A stretch of DNA of 64,000 bases, taken from contig NZ_JAJNBZ010000001.1 in NCBI RefSeq assembly GCF_021369635.1, positions 310,001-374,000 of the forward strand, written 5' to 3'. Within the stretch, counting starts at the first letter, position 1. Each line of letters starts with the position of its first letter. The position numbers and the translations under genes are program-made. This DNA is from Paenibacillus profundus (GTDB lineage: Bacteria > Bacillota > Bacilli > Paenibacillales > Paenibacillaceae). Shown one piece after another: positions 1-9,097 of this stretch. The notes under the pieces were generated by a model. It was not told where the DNA came from. It saw only the letters and a program-made list of their open reading frames with translations, and ran no database searches.

Positions 1-3000
1 CCGCGAAATTGCCGGACTACATGATTCCGTCATATTTTGTCCAGCTGGACAAAATTCCGCTTACACCGAATGGCAAGCTGGATCGGAAGGCGCTGCCCGC
101 GCCTGCGGAGCATGCCCGCCATGCTCATGATGCGGTGATGCCAAGGACACAGCTGGAGCAGTTGATCGCGGAAGCATGGAAAGCTGTGCTCGAATTGGAT
201 CGCATCGGCATCCACGATAAATATTTCGAAGTAGGCGGCAATTCGATCAACCTCATTCAACTGCAGAGCAAGCTGCAAAGACAACTGGGGCGTAAAGTGC
301 CTATCGTCACGCTGTTCCAATACCCAACCGTGCATGATCTGGCTGCGCATTTGGCGGGCGAAGCGGACGGGACAGGAGCCCGGTCCAACGATGGGGCATC
401 AGCGAACAATGAGGCCCAAGCGCATTCCAAGGTTACAGACGGACGCGCCAAGCCAGGAAATGAAGGCAGCCGCGACATCGCGGTCATAGGGATGGCCGGC
501 AGATTTCCAGGCGCGCGGAACATCGGCGAGTTTTGGAGAAATCTGCAGCAGGGCAAGGAGTCGATCTCGTTCTTTACGGATGACGAGTTGGCTGCGTACG
601 GCTTTGACCGCAGCCTCATGAAGCGGCCAGAGTTCGTCAAAGCGAAGGGCGTGCTGGATGAGATGGACAACTTCGATCCGGCTTTCTTTGGCTATACTCC
701 CGATCAGGCAGCGATCATGGATCCGCAAGTTCGGCTGCTGCATGAATGCGCTTGGCATGCCTTGGAGGATGCAGGCTGTGATCCGGAACGGCATGGCGGC
801 TCTATAGGTCTATTTGCCGGGGTTACGAACAACTTTCATTGGCTGTCGCAGCTATCTGATCGATTGCACGGAAACTTGTCGGACATGTTTGAGGTGGATT
901 CGCTAAATGATGCATACACGGTCAGCACTCGCATTTCCCACAAGCTGAATTTGAAAGGGCCGGCGATCAGTCTGCAAACGGCTTGTTCCACCTCGCTTGT
1001 GGCTACCCATTTAGCATGTCAGTCCATCCTCAACGGCGATTGCGACCTGGCTCTTGCTGGCGGTGCGTCCATCGTGCTGCCGCACAAATCGGGTTATCTC
1101 TATCAGGAAGGCATGGTCAAGTCGCCAGACGGACATTGCCGCACCTTCGACGCCAAGGCGAAAGGAACAATAGGCGGGGACGGCGTTGGCTTCGTCGCGC
1201 TCAAATCGTTGGATGCCGCCATCGCAGACGGAGATCGGATTTATGCGGTCATCAAAGGCTCGGCCATTAATAATGACGGCAACCGCAAGGTCGGCTATAC
1301 AGCGCCGAGCGTCCAAGGACAGGCGGACGTCATTACGCGAGCGCTGGAAGCCGCGCAAATGCCGGCGGAAAGCATCTCATACGTGGAGGCGCACGGCTCG
1401 GGAACGACGCTCGGCGATCCGATCGAAATCGAAGCGTTGACGAAGGCATTTGATTCGAGTGCGTCCGCCTTCTGCCGCATCGGCTCTGTAAAAACGAACA
1501 TCGGTCATCTGGATGCCGCTGCCGGAGTTGCGGGACTAATCAAGACGGCAATGGCGCTCCACTATAAGCAGCTTCCGCCTAGCCTACATTTTGAAACGCC
1601 GAATCCAAACATTGATTTTGCGAACAGCCCATTCGTCGTCAATACCGGATTAACCGAATGGCGGAATGACGCGTTTCCGCTGCGGGCCGGAGTCAGTTCC
1701 TTCGGTATCGGTGGCACGAACGCGCACGTCATTATGGAGGAGGCTCCTGCGCGCGAGGAAACAGGGGAGGAACGGACCGGCCAACTGCTGGTGCTGTCTG
1801 CTCAGACGCCAACTGCTCTCGATGCGGCGACGGCCAATCTGGGCGCATATCTTCAGGAGCATCCCGGCGTCAGTCTCGCGGACATTGCGTATACGCTGCA
1901 GATCGGCCGCCGGCATTTCCGTTATCGGCGCATGCTGACATGCGGCACGGCAGAGGAAGCGATTGAGGCATTGACGCCAACAGCAGACAGGGAGAGCTTC
2001 GATGAACGGAAAGTAGTATCCTTCGCCCCGGAGGAAGGACGCAAATCGGTGGTGTTCATGTTCTCTGGACAAGGCTCGCAATACGTCAACATGGGAGCGG
2101 GCTTGTACCGGGACGAGCCTATATTCCGCACGGAGATGGACCGCTGCTTCCGTCTGTATCGCGACATAGCCGGTCGTGATATGAAGGAAATGCTGTACCC
2201 ATCAGGAGATGTGGATGCCGCTGCTCTCCATCTGAATCAGACGAGGCATATCCAACCGGCGATGTTCATGTTTGAATATGCCCTCGCGCGTCTTCTCATG
2301 GCGTGGGGAGTGAGGCCGGATGCCATGATTGGCTACAGCTTCGGCGAGTATGCAGCCGCCTGCCTAGCGGGCGTCATTTCCTTGGAAGATGCGATGCGGC
2401 TCATTATACTGCGCGGAGATCTTATGCAGCAGGTACCAGCGGGGGCCATGCTCAGCGTGCCTTTGTCTGAACAGGACATTAAGCCGCTCCTTAGCGGCAC
2501 CTTGTCACTGGCCGTCGTGAACGGACCGTCATGCATTGTTTCTGGCTCACATGTAGATATCGATGCGTTCGAGCAGAAAATGAAGGCGGACAAGTACTTG
2601 TGCATGAGATTGCCAGTGGCGACGGCAGGGCATTCCTCCATGCTGCACGCGGTGACAGAACCGTTCGCCGCCGCCGTGCGCCAAGTCCGGCTGCAGCCGC
2701 CGGCCATTCCGTATATCTCGACGACGACGGGAGCATGGATAACGGCGGAAGAAGCGACTGACCCGGATTACTGGATCCGGCATATGACGGACACCGTCCG
2801 TTTCGCCGATGGCATTGTGCGGCTTGTACAGGAACCGCACACGCTGTTCATTGAGATTGGTCCCGGTCAAGATCTAACCGTGCTCGTGCGCCGTCACCTC
2901 GACAGCGACCGTGGACAGCAGGCCCTCAACCTCGTCCGTTCCGCGCAGCGCGACGTATCGGACAGCATCTTTTTGGCGAATCGGATCGGCAGGCTGTGGA

Positions 3001-6000
3001 TGTATGGTCAAGCCATTGATTGGAAAATGTTCCACGGGGAAACGCGTGCCATTGTCTCCTTGCCTGCCTATCCATTCGAAAGGCAGCGCTATTGGCTTGA
3101 ACCTTCCGGAGCCGCGATGCTGCCGGCAAGCACGGGCGCAAGCAAGGGCAAGGGGCGGCAAGCAAGCGGCAGACTGGGCAAGCAGCCCGACATGTCCGAC
3201 TGGTTCTATGTGCCGACATGGAAAAAAGCGATGATGCCCGCTTCTGCCGAAAGCTTGAAGGCGGACAATCCGGGAAATTGGCTCGTATTTGCCGACGATG
3301 GCGGATTTGCCGCGGACATTGCTAAGCTTCTGGTTGAGCAGGAGGGGCGAGTCATTACAGTAAGTGCTGGCGAACAATTTACGAAAGAAGACGAATCTCG
3401 GCGGTACACGATGAATCCGCGGATCGAACAGCACTACACGAAGCTGTTCGCGGACCTTCAAGCGCAAGGGCTGCTGCCAGACCGGATGCTGCACGCCTGG
3501 GGCGTATCCGCTCCATCATGCTCGAATGGCAGCGCGTCGTGGGTACGAGCGACACAGGAGCTTGGGTTCTACAGCTTGCTGTACACGGCAAAGGCGTTGA
3601 AGCAACAGGGAGCTGGGGAAGAAGTACGCATGTGGGTATTGACGGATAACATGCATGCCATCGCTGGTGAGTCTGTCCTATATCCGGAGAAGGCGACCGT
3701 GCTCGGCCCATGCCGGGTTATTCCGCAGGAGCTGCCTCACATTCAGTGCCGCAGCATCGATATCGTATTGCCGGCAGCCGAGAGCTGGCAGCGGGAGAGG
3801 CTGATCCGCCGCCTGCTGGCCGAATTCGGCGCTGCCGAGTTTGAATTAGCTGTAGCCTATCGCGATAACGCGCGGTGGGTGCTGGAATATGAGCCGGTTA
3901 AGGTGGACGAGCCCGAGGTCATTGCGCCAGGGCTGCGTCAAGGCGGAGTCTATTTGATTACGGGCGGATTAGGCTACATCGGTCAGGTGTTAAGCGGCTA
4001 TCTAGCCCAAAGTGTCCAGGCGAAGCTGGTGCTCACCAGCCGCTCCCCGTTCCCGTCCCGCGATCAATGGGAGTCATGGCTTGTTGCCCATGGCGAAGAA
4101 GATGCCGTTAGCGTCCAAATCGGCAAGCTGCGCCAGATTGAAGCCCATGGGGCGGAAGTGCTCGTGCTATCCGCAGACGCTGCCGATCAAGGGCAAATGG
4201 AGGCTGTGATTCGGCAGGCCGAGGCGGCGTTCGGTCCGTTGAACGGAGTGATTCACGCTGCTGGCATGACAGGAGATGCGGCGTTCCGGATGCTGGAGGA
4301 GACGGACGAAACACTGTGCGAGCAGCATTTTCAAGCGAAATTGTACGGCCTGATCGTATTGGAGCAGGTGTTGGCAGGCAAGGAGCTTGATTTCTGCCTG
4401 CTGACGTCGTCGCTGTCTCCGATGCTCGGCGGATTGGGATTTTCAGCGTATGCGGCAGCGAACCATTTCCTGGACGCTTATGTGCACGACCACAATCGCC
4501 GCCAGCGCGTGCCGTGGACAAGCGTCAACTGGGACGGTTGGCAGCTGGAGGCGGAGCAGAAAATTCACGGTCAAGCTGGAGCTTCGATATCCGATCTGCT
4601 CATTGCGCCCGCCGAGGGAGTTGAACTGCTGCGGCGCTTGTTGTCTGTAAGGGAAGTGAACCAGATCGTCGTATCGACCGGCGATTTGCACGAACGGATT
4701 GCCAAGTGGGTGAAACGGGAAGATGCGCATGAAGAGCAAGTGGCTTACCGCCAAGGAGCTGGCGGCTTCTACTCCCGTCCCGCGCTGTCCGGCGAATATA
4801 TAGCCCCTCGCACGGAGACGGAGCGCAGGCTGTGCGGGATGTGGGAACAGTTTTTCCGCATCGAGCGGATTGGCGTGCAGGATGACTTTTTCGAGCTGGG
4901 CGGCGACTCGCTCAAAGCGATTACGGTCGTGTCCGCGATTCATAAAGAACTGCGGGTTGAGATTGGCTTGCCTGCCTTTTTCAATATGCCGAATATTCAG
5001 CAGCTGTCCGATTATATCGATGCGGCGGAACAGAGCGCCTATCACGAAATCGAACAGGCGGAAGCGCGTGAATATTACGAGCTGTCCTCCGCGCAGAAGC
5101 GCCTCTATTTGATTCAGCAGATGGTGCAGGGACATACGGGATATAACGAAATCGTCGCAGGTGTATTGGAAGGGCTTCTGGACCGGGAACGCCTGGAAGC
5201 GACGCTGCGGCAGTTGGTGGAGCGGCATGAAAGCTTGCGTACGTCGTTTGAATTGGTAAATGGCAAACCGATGCAAAAAATCAACGACACCGTCACGTTT
5301 CAGATCGAATACGAGGATTTTGGCGCCGGCGGATTGCCGCTTGGCGGCGAAGCGGAGACGGATGCGCGGATTGGTGCGGCGGTGGCGCAATTCGTGCGGC
5401 CATTTGATTTGAGCCAAGCGCCGTTGATGCGCGCCGGACTCATCAGGCTCGAAGAAGAGCGGCACGTTTTGATGGTGGATCTGCATCATATCGTATCCGA
5501 TGGTTTGTCGCAGGACATTTTCGTTAACGACTTCATGGCGCTGTACGCTGGACGGGAATTGCCTGAACTCACGCTGCAGTACAAAGATTTTTCCGAATGG
5601 CAGAACCGGATGATGGACACGGACGCGATGAAACAGCAGGGGACGTTCTGGCTGAATCAGCTGAAAGAAGCTCCGCCGCTGTCCTTGCGCACGGACTATC
5701 CCCGCACCGAGGTGAGAAGCTTTGCTGGCAGTCTCGTTCCATTCGAGCTGGATGCGGAACGGACGCAGGCCTTGAAATCGCTTTGCCTGCGTGAAGACGT
5801 CACACTGTTCATGGCTCTGCTCGCCGTCTTTAACTTGCTGATGGCCAAAGTATGCGCACAGGACGACATTGTGGTCGGCACGCCGATTGTAGGCCGCAAA
5901 CAGCAGTCATTGCAGCTTATTATCGGCAAGTTCGTCAATATGCTTCCGCTGCGCAATCGGCTGCAGGAAGAGATGAGCTTCATGGAGCTGCTGCAAGCGG

Positions 6001-6437
6001 TGCGGACGACGACGCTGGATGCGTTTGCGCATCAGGATTATCAGTTCGAAGAGATGGTGCAGCAGGCTGGGAAGGACCGCGATTTGGCGCGCAATCCGAT
6101 TTTCGACATCGTGTTTGCGCTGCAAAACATGCAAAATCCGGAGATGAGCATTCCAGGGTTGACGTTGAAGCCGTTCCCCTTCGTCCATGATGCCTCCCAC
6201 TTTGATTTGTCGCTAATCGCGGAAGAGGATGGAGAACGGCTGTCGTTCAAATTCGAATACAGCACCTGCCTATTTCAACGGGAAACGATCGAGCGTTTTG
6301 CCGCTTACATGCAGGATATCGTGTCTGACGTGTTGGCCAATCCGGACAAGCAGCTGAAGGATATCGCGATCGCGCACCATTTGGCAGAGCCTGAGCCCGT
6401 ATTCCTTGCTGGAGCCCGGGGGGAATTTGGACTATGA
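1..6437 (+). CDS. Hybrid NRPS/PKS, 5' partial: [A C-terminus]-PCP-KS-AT-KR-ACP-C
   Basis: The gene enters from the left edge; its open frame has no credible start in the window. Residues are counted from the TTG at position 9. Residues 1-32 are the end of an adenylation domain (motif NGKLDRKALP), followed by a peptidyl carrier (GGNS, Ser79). A ketosynthase spans about 156-585 (Cys326 in TACSTS, His462, His500). The acyltransferase (about 680-1000) has Ser777 in GYSFGE and His875 in TAGH; the other four ATs in the cluster have GHSxGE and HAFH, so it probably takes an extender other than malonyl. The ketoreductase (about 1310-1540) has TGGLGYIG and Tyr1481/Asn1485 and should be active. An ACP (GGDS, Ser1634) and a complete condensation domain (about 1688-2120, HHIVSDG at 1826-1832) follow. 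The stop overlaps the next start (ATGA). Module content is clear; the extender and the upstream amino acid are not. Confidence 0.93.
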   Translation, partial: AKLPDYMIPSYFVQLDKIPLTPNGKLDRKALPAPAEHARHAHDAVMPRTQLEQLIAEAWKAVLELDRIGIHDKYFEVGGNSINLIQLQSKLQRQLGRKVPIVTLFQYPTVHDLAAHLAGEADGTGARSNDGASANNEAQAHSKVTDGRAKPGNEGSRDIAVIGMAGRFPGARNIGEFWRNLQQGKESISFFTDDELAAYGFDRSLMKRPEFVKAKGVLDEMDNFDPAFFGYTPDQAAIMDPQVRLLHECAWHALEDAGCDPERHGGSIGLFAGVTNNFHWLSQLSDRLHGNLSDMFEVDSLNDAYTVSTRISHKLNLKGPAISLQTACSTSLVATHLACQSILNGDCDLALAGGASIVLPHKSGYLYQEGMVKSPDGHCRTFDAKAKGTIGGDGVGFVALKSLDAAIADGDRIYAVIKGSAINNDGNRKVGYTAPSVQGQADVITRALEAAQMPAESISYVEAHGSGTTLGDPIEIEALTKAFDSSASAFCRIGSVKTNIGHLDAAAGVAGLIKTAMALHYKQLPPSLHFETPNPNIDFANSPFVVNTGLTEWRNDAFPLRAGVSSFGIGGTNAHVIMEEAPAREETGEERTGQLLVLSAQTPTALDAATANLGAYLQEHPGVSLADIAYTLQIGRRHFRYRRMLTCGTAEEAIEALTPTADRESFDERKVVSFAPEEGRKSVVFMFSGQGSQYVNMGAGLYRDEPIFRTEMDRCFRLYRDIAGRDMKEMLYPSGDVDAAALHLNQTRHIQPAMFMFEYALARLLMAWGVRPDAMIGYSFGEYAAACLAGVISLEDAMRLIILRGDLMQQVPAGAMLSVPLSEQDIKPLLSGTLSLAVVNGPSCIVSGSHVDIDAFEQKMKADKYLCMRLPVATAGHSSMLHAVTEPFAAAVRQVRLQPPAIPYISTTTGAWITAEEATDPDYWIRHMTDTVRFADGIVRLVQEPHTLFIEIGPGQDLTVLVRRHLDSDRGQQALNLVRSAQRDVSDSIFLANRIGRLWMYGQAIDWKMFHGETRAIVSLPAYPFERQRYWLEPSGAAMLPASTGASKGKGRQASGRLGKQPDMSDWFYVPTWKKAMMPASAESLKADNPGNWLVFADDGGFAADIAKLLVEQEGRVITVSAGEQFTKEDESRRYTMNPRIEQHYTKLFADLQAQGLLPDRMLHAWGVSAPSCSNGSASWVRATQELGFYSLLYTAKALKQQGAGEEVRMWVLTDNMHAIAGESVLYPEKATVLGPCRVIPQELPHIQCRSIDIVLPAAESWQRERLIRRLLAEFGAAEFELAVAYRDNARWVLEYEPVKVDEPEVIAPGLRQGGVYLITGGLGYIGQVLSGYLAQSVQAKLVLTSRSPFPSRDQWESWLVAHGEEDAVSVQIGKLRQIEAHGAEVLVLSADAADQGQMEAVIRQAEAAFGPLNGVIHAAGMTGDAAFRMLEETDETLCEQHFQAKLYGLIVLEQVLAGKELDFCLLTSSLSPMLGGLGFSAYAAANHFLDAYVHDHNRRQRVPWTSVNWDGWQLEAEQKIHGQAGASISDLLIAPAEGVELLRRLLSVREVNQIVVSTGDLHERIAKWVKREDAHEEQVAYRQGAGGFYSRPALSGEYIAPRTETERRLCGMWEQFFRIERIGVQDDFFELGGDSLKAITVVSAIHKELRVEIGLPAFFNMPNIQQLSDYIDAAEQSAYHEIEQAEAREYYELSSAQKRLYLIQQMVQGHTGYNEIVAGVLEGLLDRERLEATLRQLVERHESLRTSFELVNGKPMQKINDTVTFQIEYEDFGAGGLPLGGEAETDARIGAAVAQFVRPFDLSQAPLMRAGLIRLEEERHVLMVDLHHIVSDGLSQDIFVNDFMALYAGRELPELTLQYKDFSEWQNRMMDTDAMKQQGTFWLNQLKEAPPLSLRTDYPRTEVRSFAGSLVPFELDAERTQALKSLCLREDVTLFMALLAVFNLLMAKVCAQDDIVVGTPIVGRKQQSLQLIIGKFVNMLPLRNRLQEEMSFMELLQAVRTTTLDAFAHQDYQFEEMVQQAGKDRDLARNPIFDIVFALQNMQNPEMSIPGLTLKPFPFVHDASHFDLSLIAEEDGERLSFKFEYSTCLFQRETIERFAAYMQDIVSDVLANPDKQLKDIAIAHHLAEPEPVFLAGARGEFGL

Positions 6438-9097
6438 GCGGATTCGACGGAAGAAAGGGAGGAATGGCAGTGGGGTCGGAAAACAGATTGGATCGGCTGG
6501 CGGTGGCGGCTTCCCAAAAAGGCAAGGAGCGGGAATATTGGCTGGCCGCTTTGTCCGGCGAATATGAAAAAAGCGGCTTTCCCTATGATTATGCGCGCGG
6601 AACCGGGATGTCGGCGGAAGAAGCCGCATTTGTCCTTCCGCAAGACCTGGCAGCCCGATTGCTGCAAGTATGCGCAGAATCGGATTCGAAGCTTCATGTT
6701 GTGTTATCAGCTGCGCTCGTTGCCTTGCTGGGCAAAATGACGAATCGCAGCGATATCGTAGTGGGAACTCCAATCTACAAGCAGCGGGAGGAAGCAGAGT
6801 TCATCAATACCGTGCTTCCGCTGCGGGCCGGCGTGGATGGCTCGATCTCGTTCAGGCAATGCCTGCTTCAGATGCAGGACACGATTGTGGCGGCTGTGGA
6901 GCATCAGAGCTATCCGATGGAAATGGCGGCGGAGCAGCTGGCGCTTCCGACGGACGATCCGATCGCCCATCCGTTGTTCGAAACGGCATTGCTGCTTGAA
7001 AACATTCACGATGAACGGTATTTCAGGAATGTGAAGTGGACGACATTGTTCACGTTCCGCAGGACGAAGGACGGGATTGACGGTGTCGTCAAATATAACG
7101 CGCAGCTCTACCGCAGCGACACGATTGCAAGCCTCGTCTCCCGTTACACGCTTCTTCTGCGGGAGGCGCTGGCGAATCCGGATCAGCCGCTGCACAGCGT
7201 CCATGTTCTGCTTCCGGGGGAGAAAGAAAGGCTTCTCGGCACGCTGGCTGGATGCTCGGCCGATTATCCGCAGCAGCAAGCCGTGCAGCAATTGTTCGAG
7301 GAACAGGCAGCGCGCACGCCGGATGCGTCGGCCGTCGTCTGTGCGGGCGTTCAGCTAACGTATCGTGAGCTGAACGAGAAGGCGAATCAGTTGGCACGTA
7401 AGCTGCAGTTACAAGGGGTAGGGACGGGCGCAATCGTAGGATTGCTGCTTGGCCCTTCTGCCGACATGATGCTCGGCATGATCGCTACCCTCAAGGCCGG
7501 CGGGGCATTTCTGCCGATAGACCCGGATTACCCGGACGAACGCATTGCGTTCATGCTGGAGGACAGCTGTGCGCGCGTGGTGCTGACACAGCGGCCTTTT
7601 GCCGACAGAGCGGCTGACCGCGATGTGCTGTGCCTTGATGACGTCGATCTATTCACCGAAGAAACAGGGAATGTAACGCTAGCCAGCCGTCCGGATGATC
7701 TGGCCTACGTCATCTATACGTCAGGCTCTACCGGACGGCCGAAAGGCGTCATGATCGAACACCGCTCACTCATCAATCTGGCCTTTTGGCACAATCGCGC
7801 TTTCAACGTAACGGAATCCGATCGCAGCATCAAGTATGCTGGATTCGGCTTCGACGCATCGGTGTGGGAAGTGTTCCCTTATCTGCTTGCGGGAGCAGCC
7901 ATCCATATCGTTCCTCCGGATATCCGGCTGGATGTGAATAAGCTAACAGCTTTTTTTGCAGAGCGAGGCATTACGATCGCCTTCTTGCCCACGATGATGT
8001 GCGAGCAGTTCATGGATTTGCCGAATCTGGAGCATATGCCATTGCGGATACTGCTGACGGGCGGAGACCGCTTGAAACGATACAAGCCGGGAAGCTATCG
8101 GTTGTTCAACAATTACGGGCCAACCGAGAATACGGTAGTGACCACGTTCGCCGAAATCGAGACGGCAGCGGGCGGCATCCCGATTGGCAGGCCGATCGAC
8201 AACACCAAAGTGTATGTGCTGGACCAGCATCTTCAGTTGCTGCCGCTGGGCGTGCCCGGCGAAATATGCGTAGCGGGTGTCGGGCTGGCCCGCGGTTATC
8301 TCGGCAGACCGGAGCTGACGGCGGACAAGTTCGTGCCTCATCCGTTTGTTCCCGGAGAGCGTCTGTACCGGACGGGCGATCTAGGCCGCTGGCTCCCGGA
8401 CGGCACACTGGAGTATTGGAACCGTCAGGATGACCAGGTGAAGGTGCGCGGATACCGCATCGAGCCCGGGGAAATCGAAATGCTGCTGCGCCAGCACGAG
8501 GCCGTCCGCGAAGCGGTCGTCCACGTCCGCGAGGATGAGAACGGACAGAACATGCTGTGCGCTTACTATACTGGCCCGGCCGGATTGTCTGCGGCCGCGC
8601 TTCGGGATCATCTGGCCGCGCGGCTGCCGGCCTATATGATTCCGGCTTATTTTGTTCGCTTAGAGCAGTTGCCTGCAACGGCTAATGGAAAATTAGACAC
8701 GAAAGCCTTGCCCAATCCGAAAGAGCACGTTCATACCGGAAAGGAATACGTTGCGCCGCGCGGCGATATCGAGAACACACTGGTCCGAATCTGGGCCGAA
8801 GTATTGGGCATCGGCGAAGACAGAGTCGGGGTGCTGGATACGTTCTTTGATCTGGGAGGGAACTCCTTTCAGCTCGTGCAGGTTGTCAACAAGCTGAAGG
8901 AAACGTTTGACCGCGATATCCCTGTGCCCGTCATGTTTCAATATACGACGGTTACGGCGCTCGGAGATTATTTGCAACGGCTGGAGAGTGGCGAAGTCCA
9001 GGTGTCCCAAGATATGGCTGACACCGAGGAAATAGATGCGGGATTCGACACGATGGAGCAGACGCTGCTCATTCTGGAGGGGGCGTACGATGACTAA
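6434..9097 (+). CDS. NRPS: half condensation domain - adenylation (Leu code) - PCP
   Basis: This 887-residue synthetase starts with only the C-terminal lobe of a condensation domain (about 33-255, with DIVVGTPIYKQ and HQSYPMEMAAEQL); no HHxxxDG motif is present. The adenylation domain spans about 285-760: A3 motif YTSGSTGRPKGV at 428-439, NNYGPTE at 559-565 and the A10 lysine at 753 in NGKLDT, where the usual Arg is Thr. The binding-pocket residues D474, A475, W478, F517, L541, G543, N560, V568, V569 and K753 read DAWFLGNVVK, the classical leucine code, so L-leucine is the predicted substrate. A peptidyl carrier follows (LGGNS, Ser811). Leu-PCP would accept the chain from the condensation domain at the end of the previous protein and pass it to the next ketosynthase. 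The start overlaps the upstream stop by 4 bases; the ATG at 6464 is a possible alternative. Confidence 0.93.
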   Translation: MSGFDGRKGGMAVGSENRLDRLAVAASQKGKEREYWLAALSGEYEKSGFPYDYARGTGMSAEEAAFVLPQDLAARLLQVCAESDSKLHVVLSAALVALLGKMTNRSDIVVGTPIYKQREEAEFINTVLPLRAGVDGSISFRQCLLQMQDTIVAAVEHQSYPMEMAAEQLALPTDDPIAHPLFETALLLENIHDERYFRNVKWTTLFTFRRTKDGIDGVVKYNAQLYRSDTIASLVSRYTLLLREALANPDQPLHSVHVLLPGEKERLLGTLAGCSADYPQQQAVQQLFEEQAARTPDASAVVCAGVQLTYRELNEKANQLARKLQLQGVGTGAIVGLLLGPSADMMLGMIATLKAGGAFLPIDPDYPDERIAFMLEDSCARVVLTQRPFADRAADRDVLCLDDVDLFTEETGNVTLASRPDDLAYVIYTSGSTGRPKGVMIEHRSLINLAFWHNRAFNVTESDRSIKYAGFGFDASVWEVFPYLLAGAAIHIVPPDIRLDVNKLTAFFAERGITIAFLPTMMCEQFMDLPNLEHMPLRILLTGGDRLKRYKPGSYRLFNNYGPTENTVVTTFAEIETAAGGIPIGRPIDNTKVYVLDQHLQLLPLGVPGEICVAGVGLARGYLGRPELTADKFVPHPFVPGERLYRTGDLGRWLPDGTLEYWNRQDDQVKVRGYRIEPGEIEMLLRQHEAVREAVVHVREDENGQNMLCAYYTGPAGLSAAALRDHLAARLPAYMIPAYFVRLEQLPATANGKLDTKALPNPKEHVHTGKEYVAPRGDIENTLVRIWAEVLGIGEDRVGVLDTFFDLGGNSFQLVQVVNKLKETFDRDIPVPVMFQYTTVTALGDYLQRLESGEVQVSQDMADTEEIDAGFDTMEQTLLILEGAYDD

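Noticed and set aside
2874..3494. Long minus-strand open frame opposite the first megasynthase gene
   Set aside because: It lies wholly inside a firmly identified coding region, has no recognisable domain and no ribosome binding site; high G+C makes such antisense frames common.
4443..5489. 348-codon minus-strand open frame
   Set aside because: Shadow of the ACP-C region of the first gene; no family features.
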